Positions 1-6,591 of a stretch of DNA of 20,181 nt are shown in pieces (the first letter of the stretch is position 1; every line of letters begins with the position of its first letter). Below the pieces are notes generated by a model. It worked only from the letters and a program-made list of their open reading frames with translations, had not been told where the DNA came from and did not search any database. Origin of the DNA: SVTX01 sp045577415 (GTDB lineage Bacteria > Bacillota > Clostridia > Oscillospirales > CAG-272); assembly GCA_045577415.1 (NCBI GenBank), contig JAZNII010000059.1, positions 1-20,181 on the forward strand. Direction: 5' to 3'. A program made the translations under genes and the position numbers.

Positions 1-2535
1 ACCGCATTCGGTACACTCACCGTTTACATAATTGTGTTCTGCGTAAATGATGTCGTAGTTCTCGATTACATTGTAGCAAACGCTGCAGTAGGAGTAAGCG
101 GTTTTGCCGTTACCAAAGCAGGTTGCGGGAACCTCGGGACACTCTACAACAGTGTGGTTGTTGCCGCACTGGTTGGAGAGGTAGGAGGAGTAGTCGGTGT
201 AAGAATATTGGTTGGGTACGGATATGCTTCCAAGTGTTCCAACCTCGCTAAAGGTGGTGGTGGATTCCGCGATGAAGCTATAATCGTAACCACTTATCGA
301 ATAGTACATATCAGAAGTATAGGATATGATGTTGCCGTCAGTGTCAAATTTATAGGAATAGATGCAAGTTTCAACAGTCCACTCTGCATTTATTCCGCCT
401 ACCTCGGAAATGAGAGCTGCGATAAGCTCCTCGTCCATTTCAAGAGTGAGGTACATATAACCGTCTGCGTCAACTAAAAAGCTTGCTCCTTTGAAGAACT
501 TCTCGGTAAGCTCTCCAACGTCATCGCTTTCTATCAAGAACATACCGCTAAATGCTTCGGGTGAGCAATACCACTTTTGATAATAACTGGGGAGATAGAG
601 GTATTCGTTTACATAGAATATTTCCTGCGAGGAACCGTTGGAGTTTGAGGAGTAGATATAGAAATCACCGTAATACTGCTTCTGGATCATGTAGGTGGAA
701 AGCATCTGCTGGACAGATCCGTAATAGTCCATATACGTAACACCCTCGGTGGTCATTACGTATCTGTTAAGATTGTGATTAACTGCATTCATAGCAGTGA
801 TGTAGATCTCGTAAGGGGTCTTGCTGTTGTAAACAGCTGCATTGATCTCGGCACTTGATATGTCTGCAAACCAATCAGTGTAGTTAAGATCGAGATACTG
901 TGCATAATCTTTAAACTCAATTACGGTAATATTAGAGCATCCGTAGAAAGCGCCATTATCAATAAAGGTAACGGTTTCGGGAATTACAACCTTTGTGAGG
1001 CTTGTGCAGTTTTCAAATGCGTAGCGGCTGATAGCTGTTACGGGGAGACCGTTGTAGGTCGAAGGAATAACAAGAATTCCGACATCGTCGCCGTAGCCGT
1101 CAACAAATCCGTTAACTACGTAACCGTCCTCGTATGTGTTAAGGTAGTAATCCAAGCAATCGGCAACTACGAGGTCACAGGAGCAACATTTGCCTCCATC
1201 CTCGAAGATGTGTCCTGTAGCGGGGATCTTGTGCTGGGTAACGGTGGGAGTGCCGCAATCAGCACACTTCTTACCTGCGGTGCGTCCGTTAGAGCTGCAA
1301 GTAGCCTCGTATCCTGCTACGTCAACGATATTAGCGTGCTTGAGCATTGGTATTCTTACCTGATCTTCCAATACCTCTCCGCAAGCACTACACTTTTTGC
1401 CCTCAGTATATCCGTAGGAGGAGCAGGTTGGCTCAACTGCGGGAAGGATCACCTCTTTGTGTCCTGCGGGGATCTCGTCTCCTCCGCGAACATAAGAGTC
1501 GCATCTGCTACACCAAATTTCATCTGCAAGACCGCTGCTGTAGCAATCTCCCTCCCAACCGTAACTGTGGACATATTCAATATGTCCGGCGGGTATTACC
1601 TCGTGTCCATAGGTGTATGTTTCACAGTTATAGCACCAGAGACCGTCGGTATATCCATCTTCCGTACAAGTAGGATCGTTACCATACACATAGGTTGTAC
1701 GGTGGCCGTAAGCGTACAAATAGCCTCCGGTACAAATTGTCGTGCCACAGTCTAAGCAGATTTTGTCGCCGGAATAACCGCTTTCGGTACAGGTAGGATC
1801 TTTTTGATTTATAATGGTGATATTGTTGTGGCAAGGATCTATTGTATAGCCTTGGTAAACGAGTTCTCCACAGTCGGAGCAGTACTCGTCACCCGAATAG
1901 CCCTCAGTGGTGCAGTTAGCCTCTATCATACCCTCGATATAGGTGTTGGGGTGACCGTTGGAGTATATAGTGCTACCCCAGGATATGGTGTCTCCACAAT
2001 CAAGACACACCTCATCACCCGAATATCCGTTTTCAGTACAGGTAACGTCTCTCTGGTTCTGAATTTCAGTGTTCTTGTGACCGATAGGATCGATATACTC
2101 ACCATGCTTGATAGTTTCACCGCATCTTTCGCACCACGAGCTACCCGTCCAACCGTAGTCATAGCATGTTGCTTCTCTGGCAGGTTCTTCTATTATCTCG
2201 TGCTCTGTTCTGGGAAGGTACTCACTTTTTTCTTCGCCGCAGTAATGGCAATAATAGTGAATGCTACCTTCGTAGTTACAGCTGGGCCAATCGGTCCAAG
2301 CCTCGTACCAATCGTGATTACCTTTGTTGCACTCGTCGTAAGGTGAGTCGGAATTGTCGAAAATTTCCTCAATAATCTCATCGAAAACATCGTAGGCAAG
2401 ATCGCCAACTTCTTCCAAAATAATTTCCATATCAACATTTGGTAAAACGTTGGGCAAGAATGAACACGCAGTGAAGCAAGTAATAGACAAAATAATTATT
2501 ACCGTGTAAACAAATATAAATTTGATTTTTCTCAT
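1..2535 (-). CDS. Large Cys-rich repeat / LRR surface lipoprotein (C-terminus beyond window)
   Basis: An uninterrupted minus-strand frame of 845 codons runs from ATG at 2535 to the left edge with no stop, so the protein is partial. The start has GAGGTG 4 nt upstream. Residues 1-23 are a lipoprotein signal (basic start, hydrophobic core) and FTAC places the lipidated Cys at 24. An acidic linker follows. Residues about 84-455 carry degenerate repeats of 40-42 residues, each of the form C-T-x-x-G-Y-x-x-x-x-x-C-x-x-C-G followed by an I-x-P-x-G-H segment. Residues about 486-541 are a BspA-like LRR_5 segment (VIPETVTFIDNGAFYGCSNI). Residues about 560-800 are Tyr/Ser-rich with no recognised fold, and another Cys repeat begins at about 806. 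CxxC/His spacing suggests a metal-binding or disulfide-stabilised knuckle (inference). A surface-anchored extracellular protein is likely; its ligand is unknown. Confidence 0.85.
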   Translation of the reverse strand, partial: MRKIKFIFVYTVIIILSITCFTACSFLPNVLPNVDMEIILEEVGDLAYDVFDEIIEEIFDNSDSPYDECNKGNHDWYEAWTDWPSCNYEGSIHYYCHYCGEEKSEYLPRTEHEIIEEPAREATCYDYGWTGSSWCERCGETIKHGEYIDPIGHKNTEIQNQRDVTCTENGYSGDEVCLDCGDTISWGSTIYSNGHPNTYIEGMIEANCTTEGYSGDEYCSDCGELVYQGYTIDPCHNNITIINQKDPTCTESGYSGDKICLDCGTTICTGGYLYAYGHRTTYVYGNDPTCTEDGYTDGLWCYNCETYTYGHEVIPAGHIEYVHSYGWEGDCYSSGLADEIWCSRCDSYVRGGDEIPAGHKEVILPAVEPTCSSYGYTEGKKCSACGEVLEDQVRIPMLKHANIVDVAGYEATCSSNGRTAGKKCADCGTPTVTQHKIPATGHIFEDGGKCCSCDLVVADCLDYYLNTYEDGYVVNGFVDGYGDDVGILVIPSTYNGLPVTAISRYAFENCTSLTKVVIPETVTFIDNGAFYGCSNITVIEFKDYAQYLDLNYTDWFADISSAEINAAVYNSKTPYEIYITAMNAVNHNLNRYVMTTEGVTYMDYYGSVQQMLSTYMIQKQYYGDFYIYSSNSNGSSQEIFYVNEYLYLPSYYQKWYCSPEAFSGMFLIESDDVGELTEKFFKGASFLVDADGYMYLTLEMDEELIAALISEVGGINAEWTVETCIYSYKFDTDGNIISYTSDMYYSISGYDYSFIAESTTTFSEVGTLGSISVPNQYSYTDYSSYLSNQCGNNHTVVECPEVPATCFGNGKTAYSYCSVCYNVIENYDIIYAEHNYVNGECTECG
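1180..2166 (-). repeat. Tandem 40-42-residue CxxC/GH repeats inside the lipoprotein gene
   Basis: The first Cys of successive units falls at residues 124, 166, 208, 249, 290, 331, 371 and 413, with a shortened end near 450. That is about eight units of 120-126 bp. The units have diverged in sequence but keep C-x5-x-G-Y, C-x-x-C-G and a trailing G-H. Divergence at the DNA level argues for an old array rather than a recent tandem duplication. Confidence 0.8.
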
Positions 2536-2612
2536 AATACACCTCAAATCAATGTAATTAAATGGTATATATGCCAAATTATGACAAATATTTCAATTGT
2601 TTTATAAACGGC

Positions 2613-2637
2613 AAAAAGCACCCTAAGGGTGCTTTTT
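2613..2637 (-). terminator. Intrinsic terminator after rpsI
   Basis: AAAAAGCACCC and GGGTGCTTTTT form an 11-bp stem around a TAA loop. On the minus strand it lies 13 nt past the rpsI stop and ends in a U run. It is symmetric, so it could also stop plus-strand transcription. It separates the ribosomal operon from the lipoprotein gene. Confidence 0.85.
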
Positions 2638-2649
2638 GTATAAGAGAAA

Positions 2650-3057
2650 TTATCTCTTAGAGAACTGAGGAGCGCGTCTTGCACCCTTGAGTCCGTATTT
2701 CTTTCTTTCCTTCATACGAGGGTCTCTGGTGAGGAATCCTGCAGCCTTGAGAGCAGGACGGTAGTTTTCATCAGCAGCAACGAGAGCGCGAGCTACACCG
2801 TGACGGATAGCGCCTGCCTGACCAGAGATACCGCCACCGTTTACATTAGCAACGATGTCGAACTTACCTGTGGTTCCGGTTACGCCGAAGGGCTGGTTGA
2901 TGATAAGCTTGAGGGTCTCGAGACCGAAATACTCCTCAATGTCCTTACCGTTGATGGTGATCTGACCGTTACCGGGATATACTCTTACGCGAGCAACGGA
3001 CTTCTTTCTTCTACCAGTGCCGTAGAAGTAGGGCTTTGCACTTGTATACATAGACAT
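2650..3057 (-). CDS. rpsI: 30S ribosomal protein S9 (uS9)
   Basis: A 135-residue protein. The N-terminal GTGRRKKSVARVRV block, the NQPF segment, the GGGISGQAGAIRHGVARAL core and the C-terminal GARRAPQFSKR tail are diagnostic of uS9. The tail ends in the invariant Ser-Lys-Arg that reaches the P-site tRNA in the 30S subunit. The chosen ATG has AGGAAG 7 nt upstream; a second Met two codons later is possible. It lies 26 nt after rplM, the usual L13-S9 gene pair, and ends in an intrinsic terminator, so both are co-transcribed from the promoter at 3555-3583. Length is normal. Confidence 0.98.
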   Translation of the reverse strand: MSMYTSAKPYFYGTGRRKKSVARVRVYPGNGQITINGKDIEEYFGLETLKLIINQPFGVTGTTGKFDIVANVNGGGISGQAGAIRHGVARALVAADENYRPALKAAGFLTRDPRMKERKKYGLKGARRAPQFSKR

Positions 3058-3083
3058 AGGTTTACTTCCTTCCTTTCCTTAAA

Positions 3084-3512
3084 TTAAAACTCGTAGGTCT
3101 CGGGCTTCTGAGCCTCATGCTTGTGAGCCTCGCCAGAGTAAACCTTAAGTCTGGTAGCTGCTGCTCTTCCGAGAGCGTTGTGGGGAAGCATTCCCTTTAC
3201 TGCTGTTTCCATAGCGAACTCAGGCTTCTCTGCCATGAGCTTCTTGTACTGAATGCTCTTGAGACCGCCGATGTAGCCGGAGTGTCTCTGATAGTATTTC
3301 TGCTCGAGCTTCTTACCGGTAAGCACTGCCTTGTCAGCGTTTACGATAATAACGAAGTTGCCGCAGTCAACATGGGGTGTGAATTCGGGAGCGTTCTTAC
3401 CGCGGAGAAGGTCTGCTGCAACAACAGCGGTTCTACCCATGGGCTTACCTGCTGCGTCGATAACGTACCACTTGCGGACAACTGCTTCCTTTTTCTGCAT
3501 AAAAGTAGACAT
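3084..3512 (-). CDS. rplM: 50S ribosomal protein L13 (uL13)
   Basis: A 142-residue uL13, which binds 23S rRNA early in 50S assembly. Recognisable blocks are RKWYVIDAAGKPMGR near the N-terminus, LRGKNAPEFTPHVDCGNFVIIVNA in the core (residues about 36-59), YYQRHSGYIGG, and MLPHNALGRAAATRLKVYSGEAHKHEAQ towards the C-terminus. The ATG at 3512 is chosen because GGAGG lies 8 nt upstream (3521-3525). An upstream in-frame TTG at 3527 would put the start on top of the Shine-Dalgarno and is rejected. It is the first gene of the L13-S9 operon. The leader from the predicted transcription start is only about 35 nt, too short for an L13-leader RNA. Confidence 0.98.
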   Translation of the reverse strand: MSTFMQKKEAVVRKWYVIDAAGKPMGRTAVVAADLLRGKNAPEFTPHVDCGNFVIIVNADKAVLTGKKLEQKYYQRHSGYIGGLKSIQYKKLMAEKPEFAMETAVKGMLPHNALGRAAATRLKVYSGEAHKHEAQKPETYEF

Positions 3513-3554
3513 TTTGTTATCCTCCAAAAATTGATCATTTTTTTAACCTTGGAT

Positions 3555-3583
3555 ATTATAGCACAAGAGTTTTTGTTTGTCAA
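3555..3583 (-). promoter_or_regulatory. Consensus housekeeping promoter of rplM-rpsI
   Basis: On the minus strand, TTGACA (3583-3578), a 17-bp spacer and TATAAT (3560-3555) match the consensus perfectly, with an extended TGC before the -10. The predicted start is near 3548, giving a short leader before the rplM RBS. Confidence 0.9.
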
Positions 3584-3743
3584 TACCTTTTTTGAAATTT
3601 TTTTGATTTTTTTAATTTAGCTTTTGTAAAGCTCTTGTTTTCTCGTTTTTTCTCGCTTATTCATATTGTTTGCTTGCAAATGAAGCGAAAATTTTTTTGT
3701 TTAAATTTCCGATTCGAATTTGTTTTCGGCAAAAAAGTTATAT

Positions 3744-3772
3744 TTGCTTGTACGAGGCGCATAAATTATTAT
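3744..3772 (+). promoter_or_regulatory. Probable promoter of the S1-domain gene
   Basis: TTGCTT (3744-3749), a 17-bp spacer and TATTAT (3767-3772) precede the RBS GGAGG at 3791-3795. The match is partial. The remaining AT-rich, T-tract-rich stretch between the two divergent promoters (about 3585-3740) shows no gene. Confidence 0.5.
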
Positions 3773-3803
3773 TGTAAATTCAAAAGCTTCGGAGGAAAAA
3801 TAA

Positions 3804-4760
3804 ATGATGAATACCTATAGACCTGAGGGTCTGCTTTACGGAACGGAAGAAAACAGAGCGATGCTATACAGCGGAAGATTTGGTATTGAAAAAGCGATGC
3901 AATCGGGCGCCATTTTAGAGAGCATGGCGATATTGTGCGACAAGGATCTTAACATTCACGTTGATCTGAACGGTATGATCGGTATAATTCCGAAAAACGA
4001 GGTCTGCTACGTAAACGGTACGGATACGGTCAAGGATATAGCTATAATCACGAGAGTTGGAAAGCCTGTGTGCTTCAAGGTCATGTCTATCGGAGAATCG
4101 GACGGTAATACCGTTGCCTATCTTTCACGCCGAGCCGCGCAGATCGAGTGTATAAATAATTATGTAAGCGATCTGATTCCCGGTGACATAATCTGCTCGC
4201 GAGTGACTCACCTTGAAAGCTTCGGAGCTTTTGTGGACATAGGCTGCGGCGTTGTTGCTCTCCTCTCTGTTGATTGTATGTCGGTCTCGCGTTTTTCTCA
4301 CCCAAGAGACCGATTATACAAGGGGATGGTGATAAATACCGTTCTCAAATCGTGGGACAGAGAGAAAAACCGCATTTTCGTCACCATGAGAGAGCTTTTG
4401 GGTACGTGGGAAGAAAACGCCGCTCTGTTCTCACCCGGACAGACTGTTACGGGAATTATCAGGAGCGTCGAGGATTACGGTGTCTTCGTTGAGCTTACTC
4501 CGAACCTTGCGGGACTAGCCGAGCTAAAGGATTCCTCGGTTATGAAAACTATAGAGCCAAACAGATGCGCTGCGGTATACATAAAAAGCATAATACCCGA
4601 AAGAATGAAGCTGAAGCTGGTTTTGATAGACACTTATTCAAATGAAGAAAACTTTTTGAAGCTTAATTATTTTGTTGACGTCGCCCAAACGAAGCATATT
4701 TCCTCGTGGCAGTATTCACCGTCCTGCTGCCCGAGACTAATAAAAACCGAATTTGATTGA
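3804..4760 (+). CDS. S1-domain RNA-binding protein (ribosomal protein S1-like)
   Basis: A 318-residue protein with S1-like OB folds. A degenerate unit spans residues about 36-110. A clear unit runs from about 126 to 196 (GDIICSRVTHLESFGAFVDIG), and another from about 211 to 280 (GQTVTGIIRSVEDYGVFVEL). The G-F/V-F-V-E/D core is the RNA-binding signature. It is shorter than proteobacterial S1 (six domains) and resembles the small S1 homologues of Bacillota, which probably help mRNA contact the 30S subunit or regulate RNA; the exact role is inferred. The start has GGAGG 8 nt upstream of the first of two adjacent ATGs. The gene is a single transcription unit divergent from rplM-rpsI, closed by a terminator. 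Confidence 0.85.
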   Translation: MMNTYRPEGLLYGTEENRAMLYSGRFGIEKAMQSGAILESMAILCDKDLNIHVDLNGMIGIIPKNEVCYVNGTDTVKDIAIITRVGKPVCFKVMSIGESDGNTVAYLSRRAAQIECINNYVSDLIPGDIICSRVTHLESFGAFVDIGCGVVALLSVDCMSVSRFSHPRDRLYKGMVINTVLKSWDREKNRIFVTMRELLGTWEENAALFSPGQTVTGIIRSVEDYGVFVELTPNLAGLAELKDSSVMKTIEPNRCAAVYIKSIIPERMKLKLVLIDTYSNEENFLKLNYFVDVAQTKHISSWQYSPSCCPRLIKTEFD

Positions 4761-4775
4761 TATTTCAGATGCTAT

Positions 4776-4812
4776 ATAATCCGTTGAATGACTGTTCGAC
4801 GGATTATTTTTT
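4776..4812 (+). terminator. Intrinsic terminator after the S1-domain gene
   Basis: A 13-bp stem (4776-4788 with 4795-4807, one G-U pair) has a 6-nt loop and runs into six to seven T. It lies 15 nt after the stop. Confidence 0.88.
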
Positions 4813-4882
4813 CTTAATTGTGAATTTATTTCAACTGCTTTATAAACATTTGTAAACATTTTTTTGTAACGGTTTTATTCTC

Positions 4883-4911
4883 TTGACACGAATTATCTTT
4901 TGTGGTATAAT
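4883..4911 (+). promoter_or_regulatory. Consensus promoter of the solute-binding protein gene
   Basis: TTGACA (4883-4888), a 17-bp spacer and TATAAT (4906-4911) with an extended TGG. The predicted start near 4918 gives a leader of about 55 nt. It also rules out translation starts upstream of 4918. Confidence 0.9.
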
Positions 4912-4972
4912 TTATTGTGGCTATAATTGTAATATTTTAACGAGTCAATGTTGTAAGAAAGGATCCATTAAA

Positions 4973-6478
4973 ATGATTAAGCATTTTAAACCTATTGCGC
5001 TTTTCCTTGCCCTTTTGATGGTCATGGTTTGCTTCGCATCCTGCGTTCAGCTCGAAGATGTAGTTGATGATGGCGGAGGAGGCGGCGAATTTGAAGGCGA
5101 GACCGAGGCGATTCCCGAAAGTGTTGAACAGAAGGACTACGCTTCTCAGTTTTATCTCTCTATCGTTCCCGACAGTAATACTATGGATTTGTTTTGGGTT
5201 GAAAAGAGTGAGGGCGACGCACTGTCCGAGGCTGTTTACGCAAGACAGGAAAAGGTATATAACTATCTCGGAGTTGAAGTTCTCGCTTCATCCGCGGGTG
5301 CCTATACTGATTACATAGAGCCTTTTAGAAACGCGGTTGAAAAGAGAGATGGTTCTGTTGACTGCTTGCTTACACACGCACATACCGGCGCAGCCGGATT
5401 GGTTCAGGACATGTATCTTACCGATCTGAACAATCTTCTCGGAGTTGATCTTGAGCAGGATTATTGGAATACGGAATTCATGGACTATCTTGCTATCGAC
5501 GATAGCAGATATCTCGGATTCAGTGATTTTATGCCCCTTCGTACGCATGTTATTGCTTTTAACAAAGATATGATGGACCAGTATCACAGTTCTATGGAAA
5601 AGTCCGTTTATGATATGGTGGAAAACTATGAATGGACCCTTGATGAGTTCATTTCTCTTGTACAGGTTGTTTATACCGATAAGACGGGTGACGGTAAAAC
5701 AGAGGATGACATTTACGGTCTTACCGGTCGGCAGTGGGTACCGTGGATCGGCTTCTTTCATGCAAGTAATATCAATATTATAGAGCCGAACGAAAGCGGC
5801 AAGTACGAGATCTCGATGATGAACTCGGTAAATGCCGAAAAGACCAAGGATCTCGTTAAAAAATTAAAGGACTTCTCGGCATCCGATTGCTGCTTCCTTC
5901 AATACCCCAAGGGTGGAACAACATTTGAGGGTACTATTCCTTTTCCTTCCATCACAACAGGCAGAGCGCTCATGCAGCTTGCCTCCACTCCTGATCTTCA
6001 AAATTTCTTAAGCTATGACATTGATTTTGGAGTTCTTCCATATCCTATGTATGATACCGCTCAAAAGAGCGTAGGCTACCGTTCGCTCCAGTGGGGTGGA
6101 TACTTATGTGTCCCCTCTTACGTTGAAAACGAACAGATGGTAGGCGAAACTCTTGAGGTTCTTGCTTTCTACAGTGACGACGTAAGAATTACCTTCTACG
6201 AAAAGGTGCTTGGTAAGCAGGTCGCTGATGCTCCCGAGGACGCAAGGATGCTTGAAGAATATATCTGGAATAACGTATGCCCCGAGATAGCTCAGTGCTA
6301 TTACGAAAAGACTGGTGGTAACGATGTTCTTTACTTCCTCCCTAAGGTAACCCGATCTCCCGAAGACGGCGGTAAGGAGCTTGTTTCTTTTTATAGCTCA
6401 TTTTCTTCAAATGTTACCAAGTCAATTCAGAAATTCGTTCAAGAGGTTATTTACAATAAAACAAAATTCGGTAAATAA
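4973..6478 (+). CDS. Extracellular solute-binding lipoprotein (ABC transporter, family 1-like)
   Basis: A 501-residue protein. Residues 1-23 are a lipoprotein signal peptide, FASC gives the lipidated Cys at 24, and a Gly/Glu-rich linker (about 30-50) follows before the globular domain. The body resembles sugar-type ABC substrate-binding proteins (COG1653-like): alternating hydrophobic strands and Trp/Tyr-rich segments, AFNKDMMDQY after the first lobe, and WTLDEFISLVQVVYTDKTGDGKTEDDIYGL, which is typical of these proteins. The ATG at 4973 is used because AAAGGA lies 9 nt upstream and earlier in-frame codons fall in the promoter. No permease or ATPase genes are adjacent and terminators enclose the gene, so it is an orphan binding protein. 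The substrate cannot be told. Confidence 0.8.
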   Translation: MIKHFKPIALFLALLMVMVCFASCVQLEDVVDDGGGGGEFEGETEAIPESVEQKDYASQFYLSIVPDSNTMDLFWVEKSEGDALSEAVYARQEKVYNYLGVEVLASSAGAYTDYIEPFRNAVEKRDGSVDCLLTHAHTGAAGLVQDMYLTDLNNLLGVDLEQDYWNTEFMDYLAIDDSRYLGFSDFMPLRTHVIAFNKDMMDQYHSSMEKSVYDMVENYEWTLDEFISLVQVVYTDKTGDGKTEDDIYGLTGRQWVPWIGFFHASNINIIEPNESGKYEISMMNSVNAEKTKDLVKKLKDFSASDCCFLQYPKGGTTFEGTIPFPSITTGRALMQLASTPDLQNFLSYDIDFGVLPYPMYDTAQKSVGYRSLQWGGYLCVPSYVENEQMVGETLEVLAFYSDDVRITFYEKVLGKQVADAPEDARMLEEYIWNNVCPEIAQCYYEKTGGNDVLYFLPKVTRSPEDGGKELVSFYSSFSSNVTKSIQKFVQEVIYNKTKFGK

Positions 6479-6484
6479 CATTTT

Positions 6485-6511
6485 AACTCCCCGCCTTGGC
6501 GGGGAGTTTTT
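6485..6511 (+). terminator. Strong intrinsic terminator of the solute-binding protein gene
   Basis: A 10-bp GC-rich stem (6485-6494 with 6499-6508) has a CTTG loop and runs into five T. It starts 6 nt after the stop. Confidence 0.93.
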
Positions 6512-6519
6512 ACAAATCA

Positions 6520-6548
6520 AAATGGGTGTCCTTGAGAGACACCCATTT
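6520..6548 (-). terminator. Hairpin downstream of pcrA, probable terminator
   Basis: AAATGGGTGTC and GACACCCATTT form an 11-bp stem with a 7-nt loop, 44 nt past the pcrA stop. On the minus strand it is followed only by a broken T tract, so termination efficiency is uncertain. A second 8-bp inverted repeat (6566-6573 with 6587-6594) overlaps the pcrA stop codon. Confidence 0.6.
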
Positions 6549-6591
6549 ATGTTATCTGTATTAAGTAGCTTGCGGCATTTTGATCGGCAAG

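Noticed and set aside
34..2346. Several plus-strand frames opposite the lipoprotein gene
   Set aside because: They are antisense readings of the 845-codon lipoprotein frame, lack RBSs, and show no family resemblance.
3513..3554. L13 leader autoregulatory RNA
   Set aside because: The leader between the predicted start and the RBS is about 35 nt and has no suitable stem-loop.
3619..3633. AGCTTT/AAAGCT hairpin between rplM and the S1-domain gene
   Set aside because: It is only 6 bp in AT-rich sequence upstream of both divergent genes, so a terminator role is not supported.
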